Part shown: piece after piece, positions 1-5,567 of the stretch
Position numbering within the stretch: position 1 is the stretch's first letter
Layout of the letters: each line of letters starts with the position of its first letter
Assembly: GCA_036274645.1 (NCBI GenBank)
Contig: DASUFH010000416.1
Coordinates: 1 to 11,759, forward strand
Direction of reading: 5' to 3'
Source: DASUFH01 sp036274645
GTDB lineage: Bacteria > Acidobacteriota > Terriglobia > 20CM-2-55-15
Length of the DNA stretch: 11,759 nt
Made by a program: the position numbers and the translations under genes
Notes under the pieces: model-generated
What the model saw: only the letters and a program-made list of their open reading frames with translations
Database searches by the model: none
What the model was told of the DNA's origin: nothing

Positions 1-351
1 ATGCGGCGGCGAGGCGCGCCGGATCCATGTCAGGGGTACAAGAACGAATACGTCAATGCCTGGACCGGCGCCCGGCCCATGTTTACGATCGCCGCATTTT
101 TGCAGTTGCTGCCAAAAGGCTTCAACGGGGCCACGTATCGATCGACGGACGCGACGGTTTACTGCTGCGCCGAAGGCGGAGGGAAGAGCCGCGTGGGAGA
201 GAGCCTGTTCGAGTGGGGCGAGCGCGATATCTTCGTGGTTCCGTCCTGGGCGCCCGTAGCGCACTCCGTGGCCGTCGACACCGTCTTGTTCAGTTTTTCG
301 GACCGGCCCGCGCAGGAGGCCCTGGGACTATGGCGGGAGCGGGCCGATTGA
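1..351 (+). CDS. C-terminal part of a cupin (gentisate 1,2-dioxygenase-like) protein, 5' truncated
   Basis: The frame is open at the window edge and closes with TGA at 349-351, giving 116 residues. The segment TIAAFLQLLPKGF, then YRSTDATVYC, then FEWGERDIFVVPSW and FSFSDRPAQEALGLWRE matches the C-terminal cupin of gentisate/salicylate dioxygenase-like bicupins, cytosolic ring-cleavage enzymes of about 340-380 residues. About two thirds of the gene therefore lies upstream, and the ATG at position 1 is more likely internal than a start. The usual cupin metal ligands (HxH and a later E) are not present here: the equivalent stretch reads YRSTD. In the bicupin dioxygenases the iron is held by the N-terminal cupin, so this does not show loss of function. 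The substrate cannot be decided from this fragment. A long palindrome follows the stop codon. Confidence 0.8.
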   Translation: MRRRGAPDPCQGYKNEYVNAWTGARPMFTIAAFLQLLPKGFNGATYRSTDATVYCCAEGGGKSRVGESLFEWGERDIFVVPSWAPVAHSVAVDTVLFSFSDRPAQEALGLWRERAD

Positions 352-357
352 GCAGGC

Positions 358-437
358 GCCGGTGAAATCGAGGGAAATTAGGGCAGAGAGGAAATTTCGC
401 CTTGGCGAAATTTCTCTCTGTCCCTGATTCCACCGGC
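358..437. repeat. Long imperfect palindrome after the cupin gene
   Basis: The core is a perfect dyad, GAAATTTCGCC at 391-401 facing GGCGAAATTTC at 404-414. With one bulged G, the arms extend to 381-401 against 404-423, about 20 bp. An outer pair, 358-374 against 422-437, also matches with few mismatches; the left arm carries an unpaired insert around 375-383. The RNA would fold into an 80-nt hairpin starting 7 nt after the cupin stop. There is no T-run after it, so it is not a classic intrinsic terminator. It could be a REP/MITE-like repeat, an RNA-stabilising 3' hairpin, or (core only) a protein-binding dyad. Confidence 0.7.
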
Positions 438-483
438 AGAATGCAACAAATCTCGACTGAATTTTCTTTCTCGTGAGTCCCGA

Positions 484-513
484 TTGACCTGACGCTCGCC
501 GCTCTTCTAAAAT
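484..513 (+). promoter_or_regulatory. Sigma70-type promoter for the putative small RNA
   Basis: TTGACC at 484-489 is a 5/6 match to the -35 box, and TAAAAT at 508-513 is a 5/6 match to the -10 box, with an 18-nt spacer. Transcription would begin near 519-521. It is the best sigma70-like match noticed in the window and lies just upstream of a highly foldable region, not directly in front of a coding start, which supports a separate RNA gene. It may also drive the metallophosphoesterase gene by read-through. Confidence 0.55.
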
Positions 514-519
514 TGCACG

Positions 520-714
520 TCCCTGCGAGGCACGTGTTGGCGTCATTTATTTTGAACCAACACTTATTTGATCGGGGGCCCGCGTTTCTGCGTGGTGTGT
601 GGTCCTGGCCTTCGGGTTTTCAGGTTCCCCTAAAGCGCGAATAGGGTTCCCACCTGTGTAAACAGGTTCAAATGAGTGGAGCCACACGGCCGAGCGGGGC
701 GCCAGAACGTTTTT
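520..714 (+). ncRNA. ssrS: Putative structured small RNA, candidate 6S (SsrS) RNA
   Basis: No credible reading frame covers this stretch. A closing stem can form between 532-544 and 698-710 (12 of 13 positions pair, two as G-U), followed by a T-run at 710-714. A second stem pairs 597-605 with 678-687 (GUGUGG/CCACAC core). A terminal hairpin pairs CAGGU 621-625 with ACCUG 652-656 and CCCUA 628-632 with UAGGG 642-646. A competing hairpin, ACCUG 652-656 with CAGGU 663-667, and a UUCG-capped hairpin at 604-624 are also possible. A rod with a central bubble whose 3' strand can form its own hairpin is what 6S RNA shows. The segment CACCUGUGUAAACAGGUUCAA resembles the corresponding part of E. coli 6S RNA, recalled from memory. 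The length of about 195 nt suits 6S, but the terminal arm is short and the 5' internal loop is large. Another acidobacterial RNA family (such as Acido-1) is an alternative. Confidence 0.5.
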
Positions 715-726
715 CCCTTTAGAAAA

Positions 727-1503
727 GTGAACATCCTCTTTATTGGCGACACCGTGGGACGTCCGGGTTGCGCGGTTGTGCGCGATCATTTGAAGGACCT
801 GCAGCGGGAGTACGCTGTTGATCTGACGATCCTCAATTGCGAAAACGCGGCGGGTGGTCTCGGCGTGACCCCGAAGATCGCCGACGAGTTCTTCGATCTT
901 GGCGTTGACGTGCTGACCTCCGGAAACCACATCTGGGACAAGCGGGAGATCTTTCCCTATCTGAACCAGAAGGCCAGGATTCTCCGTCCCGCCAACTATC
1001 CGCCCGACAATCCCGGCCACGGCAGCGTCGTGGTCAAACTGGGCAACGGCGAGGAAGCCGCTGTGCTCAATCTTCAGGGGCGGGTGTTCATGCCGGCGAC
1101 TGACGATCCATTTCGCGTGGCGGATCAGGAGCTCGCCAGACTGCCGTCGCATGTCCGGACGATCTTCGTGGACATGCACGCTGAGGCGACCTCGGAAAAA
1201 CTGGCGATGGCGTGGTACCTCGACGGACGCGTTTCGGCCGTGGTCGGCACACATACGCACATCCCGACCGCCGACGAAACGATCCTGCCCAATGGCACGG
1301 CTTACCAGACCGACGCCGGAATGACGGGCCCCTTCTATTCGGTGATTGGCGTGGTCAAGGAGGATGCCATTCACCGGTTCCTGACCCAGATGCCGCACAA
1401 ACTCGATACGGCGTCGCAGGGGGCGCGGTTGAACGGCGCGTTCATCCAGGTGGATTCCGCCACGGGAAAAGCGATCCGCATCGAGCGGGTCTGCCGTTCC
1501 TGA
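727..1503 (+). CDS. ymdB: TIGR00282-family metallophosphoesterase (YmdB-like 2',3'-cyclic nucleotide phosphodiesterase)
   Basis: This 258-residue cytosolic protein belongs to the calcineurin-like phosphoesterase group containing Bacillus YmdB, which hydrolyses 2',3'-cyclic nucleotides at a di-metal site. The ligands are visible: D8 (GDTVGRPG), E39 and N40 (NCENAAGG), N67 and H68 (SGNHIWD), H151 (DMHAEATSEK), H176 and H178 (GTHTHIPTAD). With the GTG at 727 as residue 1, the first five fall exactly at the positions known for YmdB (8, 39, 40, 67, 68) and the length matches. I therefore prefer this start to an in-frame ATG at 676, which would begin inside the putative small RNA. No clear Shine-Dalgarno sequence precedes the GTG. 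The gene lies 70 nt before ffh and 13 nt after the proposed RNA end. In other bacteria it often neighbours the RNase Y gene; that gene is not in this window. Confidence 0.9.
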   Translation: MNILFIGDTVGRPGCAVVRDHLKDLQREYAVDLTILNCENAAGGLGVTPKIADEFFDLGVDVLTSGNHIWDKREIFPYLNQKARILRPANYPPDNPGHGSVVVKLGNGEEAAVLNLQGRVFMPATDDPFRVADQELARLPSHVRTIFVDMHAEATSEKLAMAWYLDGRVSAVVGTHTHIPTADETILPNGTAYQTDAGMTGPFYSVIGVVKEDAIHRFLTQMPHKLDTASQGARLNGAFIQVDSATGKAIRIERVCRS

Positions 1504-1573
1504 TATCCAACGGGTTCCCTGGGAAACTAAACTGAAGGAGGCGAGAACCTCCGGGAATTAGGCTTTAGGAGCT

Positions 1574-2917
1574 ATGTTCGACAATCTCTCTGAAAAACTG
1601 CAGCGTGTCTTCAAGAATCTGAAGGGCGAAGGCCGGCTGACCCCGGAGCATCTCGACGATGCTCTCAAGGAAATCCGGATGGCCCTGCTCGAGGCCGACG
1701 TGAATTTCAAAGTGGTCAAGAAATTCACGGATCGCGTGCGCGAGAAGGGCATGGGGCAGGAAGTGATGCAGAGCCTGAGCCCGGGCCAGCAGGTGGTGAA
1801 AATCGTTCACGACGAACTGGTCGAGATTCTGGGCGGGGAAAACGTCAAGGTGAGTTTCTCCGCTCAGCCGCCTTCAGCCATCATGCTTGTTGGTTTGCAG
1901 GGGGCGGGAAAGACGACGTCTTCGGGAAAGCTGGCGAAGTGGCTGGTCAAGACCGGACATCGTCCGATGCTGGTTTCAGTCGACGTCTACCGGCCGGCGG
2001 CGCGGGAGCAGTTGAAGGTGATTGCCCGGGAGATCAACGTCAAGTTGTGGGAAGGCCAGCCCGCCGATACTCCTTTGACGTTGTGCCGGGACGCGCTTAA
2101 AGAGGCTCGCAACACCGGCTATGACGTGCTGGTGATTGACACGGCGGGCCGTCTGCACATCGACGACGCCCTGATGCGGGAACTCGGTGAAATCCGGGAG
2201 CAGATCAACCCTCAGGAGATCCTGTTCGTCGCCGACGCCATGCTCGGCCAGGACGCCGTCAAGAGCGCGCAGCAGTTCCATGAACGCCTGGGTTTCAACG
2301 GCTTCATCCTGACAAAAATGGACGGCGATGCGCGGGGCGGCGCGGCGCTGTCGATTCGGGAAGTGACGGGCCAGCCTGTGAAGTTCGTCGGCGTTGGCGA
2401 AAAATACGACGCCCTGGAGCCGTTTCATCCGGGCCGTCTGGCCTCGAGAATCCTCGGCATGGGCGACGTGTTGTCACTCATTGAAAAGGCCGTCGAGGTT
2501 GTCGATCAGAAAAAGGCGCTGGAACTGCAGGAAAAGATTCGCAAGGACAGCTTCAGCCTCGAAGATTTTCGCGATCAGCTGAAGCAGATCCGGAAGATGG
2601 GGTCGTTCGAGCAGATTCTCGGGATGTTGCCAAGCGTTGGTCCTTTCAAGGACATGAAAAAGGAACAGGTGGACGAGAAGGAGCTCGTCCGGGTCGAAGC
2701 CATCATCAATTCGATGACGCCCAGGGAGCGCCGGAATCAGAACATCATCAACGGCAGCCGAAAAAAGCGCATCGCCCGGGGGAGCGGCACGAGTGTTCAG
2801 GAAGTGAACCAGTTGCTCAAACAGTATCTGCAAATGCAGAAGATGATGAAGACCATGAAGAACGCGGGCTTTTTCGGCCGAATGAAAGGCATGAAACTGC
2901 CGCGAATGCCGTTCTGA
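1574..2917 (+). CDS. ffh: Signal recognition particle protein Ffh (SRP54 GTPase)
   Basis: Ffh binds 4.5S/SRP RNA and signal peptides of nascent membrane and secreted proteins and delivers the ribosome to FtsY at the inner membrane. The protein has 447 residues, the usual length. The N domain is residues 1-90. The G domain carries the P-loop GLQGAGKTT (107-115), DVYRPAA (137-143), DTAGR (189-193), TKMDGDARGG (247-256) and GVGE (273-276). The M domain, from about 325, contains the RNA-binding motif MTPRERR...INGSRKKRIARGSGTSVQEVN (within 381-412) and a Met-rich tail (MQKMMKTMKN, 421-430) that forms the signal-peptide groove. ATG 1574 follows AGGAG (1567-1571) very closely; a stronger AAGGAGG lies at 1535-1541, too far upstream to serve this start and within a GGAGG/CCTCC mini-hairpin. 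It begins a block of translation-related genes. No residue looks abnormal. Confidence 0.98.
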   Translation: MFDNLSEKLQRVFKNLKGEGRLTPEHLDDALKEIRMALLEADVNFKVVKKFTDRVREKGMGQEVMQSLSPGQQVVKIVHDELVEILGGENVKVSFSAQPPSAIMLVGLQGAGKTTSSGKLAKWLVKTGHRPMLVSVDVYRPAAREQLKVIAREINVKLWEGQPADTPLTLCRDALKEARNTGYDVLVIDTAGRLHIDDALMRELGEIREQINPQEILFVADAMLGQDAVKSAQQFHERLGFNGFILTKMDGDARGGAALSIREVTGQPVKFVGVGEKYDALEPFHPGRLASRILGMGDVLSLIEKAVEVVDQKKALELQEKIRKDSFSLEDFRDQLKQIRKMGSFEQILGMLPSVGPFKDMKKEQVDEKELVRVEAIINSMTPRERRNQNIINGSRKKRIARGSGTSVQEVNQLLKQYLQMQKMMKTMKNAGFFGRMKGMKLPRMPF

Positions 2918-3026
2918 GGGGGACTCGTCGAGACGAAACAGGATGGTTGGGTCTCGGGAACCGGGGAAGAAGGCGATAGGGACAGACCGGATCGGCGCCA
3001 GATCGTTGACAAATTCAGGGGTAGTT

Positions 3027-3057
3027 GCCAGTCCGGTGTCTGGTTTTTCTGTTTTTT
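3027..3057 (+). terminator. Possible weak intrinsic terminator after ffh
   Basis: CCAG at 3028-3031 can pair with CTGG at 3040-3043 (five pairs if the outer G-U is counted), followed at once by TTTTT at 3044-3048 and another six T at 3052-3057. The T-tract is strong but the stem is short. It would separate ffh transcription from the rpsP promoter that follows. Confidence 0.4.
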
Positions 3058-3091
3058 GGGGCGGAACAGATGGGGCCGCGCTGCGCATCCC

Positions 3092-3129
3092 TTGATTTCC
3101 CCCCGGTTGGTTGATAATTCGTTTATAAT
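3092..3129 (+). promoter_or_regulatory. Candidate promoter region for the rpsP operon
   Basis: Two overlapping -10-like boxes are present. GATAAT at 3113-3118 has TTGATT at 3092-3097 as -35 with a 15-nt spacer, and a perfect TATAAT lies at 3124-3129 without a good -35 at the normal distance. The sequence ATAATTC occurs twice, at 3114-3120 and 3125-3131. Starts just after 3125-3136 would give a leader of some 30-40 nt before rpsP. The position after a possible terminator and before the ribosomal block fits an operon promoter; which box is used is not certain. Confidence 0.45.
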
Positions 3130-3165
3130 TCACCGGTTTGTCTGTTGAAGAAGGAGGCAACCGTC

Positions 3166-3408
3166 TTGGTAGCAATGCGGCTGACCCGGATCGGGTCAAA
3201 AAAACGTCCGTACTATCGGATCGTGGTCGTCGATAAGCGGCGAGCGCGGAACGGCCGGTTCTTGGAAATCTTGGGGCAATACAATCCGCTGGCGAATCCC
3301 GCGCAGGTCGAGATCGACGCTGAACGGGCCCAGTACTGGTTGTCCAAGGGCGCATCCCCATCGGAGACTGTGCGTAGTCTTCTGCGGAAGAAGGAGATTA
3401 CTCGCTAG
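3166..3408 (+). CDS. rpsP: 30S ribosomal protein S16
   Basis: S16 is a small-subunit protein that stabilises the 5' domain of 16S rRNA during assembly. The 80-residue product has the family signature RLTRIGSKKRPYYRIVVVD near the N-terminus, then GRFLEILGQYNPL and a C-terminal AQYWLSKGASPSETVRSLL. I chose the TTG at 3166. The strong AAGGAGG at 3151-3157 is 8 nt from it but 17 nt from the ATG at 3175, and a protein starting M-V-A-M-R-L-T-R matches the M-V-x-I-R-L start usual for S16. Another upstream TTG at 3145 precedes the ribosome-binding site and is therefore unlikely. It is the first gene of the rpsP-khpA-rimM-trmD-rplS block, a classical ribosome-maturation operon. Confidence 0.95.
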   Translation: MVAMRLTRIGSKKRPYYRIVVVDKRRARNGRFLEILGQYNPLANPAQVEIDAERAQYWLSKGASPSETVRSLLRKKEITR

Positions 3409-3414
3409 CGCGGC

Positions 3415-3442
3415 AAGAGACCTGTCAACAAAGGTCTTTTCT
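3415..3442 (+). terminator. Hairpin with short T-run between rpsP and khpA
   Basis: AAGAGACC at 3415-3422 pairs with GGTCTTTT at 3433-3440 (8 bp including one G-U, loop of 10). The T residues belong mostly to the stem, so termination would be partial at best. In a 120-nt gap inside an operon it may lower expression of the distal genes relative to S16, or mark an RNA-processing site. Confidence 0.35.
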
Positions 3443-3528
3443 ACCCCGCTGGCGAGGCTTCATACTAGCTTCACGGCTCTTAGTTCGTGTTGAAGTTCGC
3501 AGAGCGTACGTCACGTATGGAGGTAGCC

Positions 3529-3759
3529 ATGAAAGAGCTGATCGAACAGATTGCGAAAGCCTTGGTCGACAATCCTGAAGAAGTTGTCGTTCGACCGATT
3601 GAGGGAGAACAGACCACTGTTCTGGAGTTGAGGGTAGCGCCGAGCGATCTTGGAAAAGTGATCGGCAAACAGGGACGTACTGCCCGGTCCATCCGGACGA
3701 TTTTGAGCGCGGCGGGCATGAAACTTAAGAAACGCTTCACCTTGGAGATTCTGGAGTAG
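3529..3759 (+). CDS. khpA: KH-domain RNA-binding protein KhpA
   Basis: This 76-residue protein consists of one KH domain. The nucleic-acid-binding loop is visible as IGKQGR (45-50) in the context LGKVIGKQGRTARSIRTIL, preceded by the conserved beta strand TTVLELRVAPSD. Members of this family (KhpA, also called YlqC) bind RNA, often with the partner KhpB/Jag, and affect cell-size control and sRNA-mRNA pairing in Gram-positive bacteria. Their role in Acidobacteriota is not known to me. The ATG at 3529 is fixed by GGAGG at 3519-3523 with 5-nt spacing; an in-frame TTG at 3487 would add residues not typical of the family. It lies between rpsP and rimM, a conserved position, and rimM begins 13 nt downstream. 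Confidence 0.93.
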   Translation: MKELIEQIAKALVDNPEEVVVRPIEGEQTTVLELRVAPSDLGKVIGKQGRTARSIRTILSAAGMKLKKRFTLEILE

Positions 3760-3772
3760 CCGTCTTATCGAA

Positions 3773-4297
3773 GTGACCAGCCGGTCGATTCGGGTTGCGA
3801 AAATAACGAAGCCTCAGGGTCTGACCGGTCTGGTTCGAATTGAACTGACGCTGGAGGACGATGGGGCGTTTTTCCCAGGCCAGCAGGTGGAGCTGGCGAG
3901 TGGGACCGCCCGTCGCCCGGGCGAAATTGAATGGTTTCGCCGGCAGAGTGGCCGTCCGGTTCTGAAGTTGCGCGGCGTCGACGACCGATCCGCCGCCGAG
4001 GCGATTGTCGGGTCGGAGCTGTGGATCGCTTCCGACCTGCTTCCCGAACCTGCCGAAGGATCGTATTACACGTTCGATCTTAAGGGGTGTGACGTTTTCA
4101 CGACCGCGAGCCTGCGTCTCGGGACCGTGGTGGATGTTTGGGATTCCGGGGGCAGCGGGCTTCTGCGGATCGATTACGAGGGCAGGGAACTGCTCGTCCC
4201 GTTCGCTCGGGAATTCCTGAAACGGGTCGACATCGCGGCGCGGCGCATTGAGGTGGAGCTGCCCGAAGGGCTCCTGGAGTTGAATCGTCCGGGATGA
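3773..4297 (+). CDS. rimM: Ribosome maturation factor RimM
   Basis: RimM binds S19 and the 16S rRNA head domain and helps late 30S assembly. The product has 174 residues, near the usual 165-185. The N-terminal beta-barrel shows VAKITKPQGLTGLVRIEL (8-25) and LKLRGVDDRSAAEAIVGSEL (65-84). The PRC-barrel-like C-terminal domain begins around YYTFDLKGCDVF (98-109), continues with LGTVVDVWDSGGSGLLRI (116-133) and ends with VPFAREFLKRVDIAARRIEV and LPEGLLEL. The start is taken as GTG 3773, 13 nt after the khpA stop. No clear Shine-Dalgarno sequence precedes it, so translation may depend on ribosomes finishing khpA. trmD follows after an 82-nt gap containing a GC-rich hairpin. Confidence 0.94.
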   Translation: MTSRSIRVAKITKPQGLTGLVRIELTLEDDGAFFPGQQVELASGTARRPGEIEWFRRQSGRPVLKLRGVDDRSAAEAIVGSELWIASDLLPEPAEGSYYTFDLKGCDVFTTASLRLGTVVDVWDSGGSGLLRIDYEGRELLVPFAREFLKRVDIAARRIEVELPEGLLELNRPG

Positions 4298-4311
4298 CGC
4301 CGCCGGCGACA

Positions 4312-4336
4312 TCCGGCCCGGAATCCGGGGGCCGGA
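4312..4336 (+). other. GC-rich hairpin between rimM and trmD
   Basis: TCCGGCCC at 4312-4319 pairs perfectly with GGGCCGGA at 4329-4336 around a 9-nt loop. It starts 14 nt after the rimM stop and ends about 43 nt before the trmD start. There is no T-tract, so it is more likely an mRNA-stability or processing element than a terminator. Confidence 0.4.
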
Positions 4337-4379
4337 CAGGTTGGAACTGGCATGAAAATGGGCTGGCCCGGCGGGCAAG

Positions 4380-5078
4380 ATGATCCGTTTTGATCTGATT
4401 ACGATCTTTCCGGACTTCTTTCGGGGCCCCTTTGACTGCGGCGTCATCGGACGCGCGCGGGTGTCCGGGGCGCTGGATGTGCGGATTCATGATCTGCGCC
4501 AGTTCACAACCGACCGCCACCGGACCGTGGACGACCGGCCGTTCGGCGGAGGTGAGGGCATGGTGCTCAAGCCCGAGCCGATCTTTAAGGCCGTGGAGAG
4601 TGTTCGGGGGGCCGGGGCCGAGGTTGTGGTCCTGAGCGCCGCGGGTCGGAAGTTCGATCAGGCCGAAGCGCTCCGACTGTCGCGGGCTGAGCAGGTTGTT
4701 CTGATCTGTGGACGGTACGAGGGCATCGATGAACGGGTGGTCGACCATCTCGCGACGGTCGAACTCTCGATCGGTGACTTTGTCTTGTCGGGAGGCGAGA
4801 TCGCGGCAGCTGTGATCGTCGACGCGGTTTCCCGATATGTGCCCGGCGTGGTCGGCAAGGAAGAGTCGGTGCTGCGGGAGTCGTTTTCGGATCCGGAAGG
4901 ACTCGAGCAACGGGTGGAACATCCGCAGTACACGCGCCCGGCGGACTTTCGAGGGTTGCGCGCGCCGGACGTGCTGATTTCCGGCGATCACGAAGCGGTT
5001 CGCCGCTGGCGCGCCCAGGCCGCGCGGGACAAGACTGCCCGCAACCGGCCGGACCTGTTGGGAAGCGATCAGTCGTGA
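4380..5078 (+). CDS. trmD: tRNA (guanine-N1-)-methyltransferase TrmD
   Basis: TrmD transfers a methyl group from S-adenosylmethionine to N1 of G37 in tRNAs with G36, preventing +1 frameshifts. It is an essential SPOUT-class enzyme acting as a dimer. The 232-residue product has the start MIRFDLITIFPDFF, the RPFGGGEGMVLKPEP loop (53-67), the knot region ICGRYEGIDERV (109-120) and SIGDFVLSGGE (130-140), then SRYVPGVVGKEES (151-163) and SFSDPEGLEQRVEHPQYTRP (168-187). R152 and D171 sit where the catalytic Arg154 and Asp169 of E. coli TrmD are expected. The ATG at 4380 gives the family N-terminus, although the upstream GGGCAAG is a poor ribosome-binding site. It lies between rimM and rplS as in many phyla. 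Confidence 0.97.
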   Translation: MIRFDLITIFPDFFRGPFDCGVIGRARVSGALDVRIHDLRQFTTDRHRTVDDRPFGGGEGMVLKPEPIFKAVESVRGAGAEVVVLSAAGRKFDQAEALRLSRAEQVVLICGRYEGIDERVVDHLATVELSIGDFVLSGGEIAAAVIVDAVSRYVPGVVGKEESVLRESFSDPEGLEQRVEHPQYTRPADFRGLRAPDVLISGDHEAVRRWRAQAARDKTARNRPDLLGSDQS

Positions 5079-5082
5079 TCCT

Positions 5083-5161
5083 GGCCGCGCGGAGAAGATC
5101 CGCGCCGGAGGGACGCGAGGGTGAAGCGAGTCGAAGGTGATGAGGGCGCCGAAAGGCGTCC
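5083..5161 (+). promoter_or_regulatory. Structured rplS leader with two hairpins
   Basis: Two stems lie in the 108-nt trmD-rplS gap. GCGCGG at 5087-5092 pairs with CCGCGC at 5100-5105 (loop AGAAGAT). GGGCGCC at 5144-5150 pairs with GGCGTCC at 5155-5161 (7 bp, one G-U) around a GAAA tetraloop of GNRA type. The second hairpin ends 13 nt before the Shine-Dalgarno region of rplS. Several bacterial groups have ribosomal-protein leaders before rplS that L19 is thought to bind, so autoregulation is possible, but I cannot match this to a known leader family. Confidence 0.4.
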
Positions 5162-5186
5162 GAAGTATCCAATTGGAAGGTGAGTG

Positions 5187-5561
5187 ATGAACGTTTTAGA
5201 CATGGTTGAGAAACAGCAACTGCGCGAGGACACGGTGTCCTTCAAGCCGGGAGATACAGTCAAGGTTCACGTCAGGATCAGGGAAGGCGACAAGGAACGA
5301 ATTCAGGTCTTTGAAGGCGTCTGCATCGCGATGAAACACAGTGGCGTGCGCGAAACGTTCACCGTGCGCAAGATCTCCTTCGGTCACGGAGTGGAGCGCA
5401 TCTTCCCCCGGCATTCACGCGTGATTGAAAAGATCGAACGCGTGCGCTCGGGCCGGGTCCGGCGCGCGAAGCTGTACTACATCAGGGATCTGCGCGGTAA
5501 GGCGGCCCGCATTCGCGAGATCAAGGAAACCAAAGGGGCCAGAGAAGCGAAGGCTCTGTAG
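5187..5561 (+). CDS. rplS: 50S ribosomal protein L19
   Basis: L19 lies at the 30S-50S interface and takes part in intersubunit bridges. The 124-residue protein contains FKPGDTVKVHVRI (19-31), FEGVCIAMKHSGV (42-54), TFTVRKISFGHGVERIFPRHS (58-78, the family signature) and the basic tail RRAKLYYIRDLRGKAARI (92-109). The ATG at 5187 is preferred over the adjacent GTG at 5184 because GGAAGG at 5175-5180 then has 6-nt spacing. The last 15 residues are charged and variable, as usual. It ends the conserved rpsP-to-rplS block; a membrane-protein gene starts 6 nt after its stop, suggesting co-transcription. Confidence 0.97.
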   Translation: MNVLDMVEKQQLREDTVSFKPGDTVKVHVRIREGDKERIQVFEGVCIAMKHSGVRETFTVRKISFGHGVERIFPRHSRVIEKIERVRSGRVRRAKLYYIRDLRGKAARIREIKETKGAREAKAL

Positions 5562-5567
5562 AGTTAG

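Noticed and set aside
520..714. Reading the structured region as SRP (4.5S) RNA because ffh is close
   Set aside because: The conserved helix-8 signature (GGUCAGG...AGCAGCC type) is not present.
547..1398. 283-codon open frame on the minus strand
   Set aside because: It is antisense to the YmdB-like gene across all its metal-binding motifs, has no recognisable domain and starts within that gene. It is a G+C-driven shadow.
1534..1552. Strong AAGGAGG as ribosome-binding site for ffh or for a small leader gene
   Set aside because: It is over 30 nt from the ffh ATG and no start codon with a plausible short frame follows it; it can instead pair with CCTCC at 1548-1552.
3006..3011. Perfect TTGACA -35 box before rpsP
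   Set aside because: No -10-like sequence lies 15-19 nt downstream, and the possible ffh terminator follows immediately.
2474..3361. 295-codon minus-strand frame over ffh and rpsP
   Set aside because: It overlaps two unmistakable genes and the intergenic promoter region and shows no domain.
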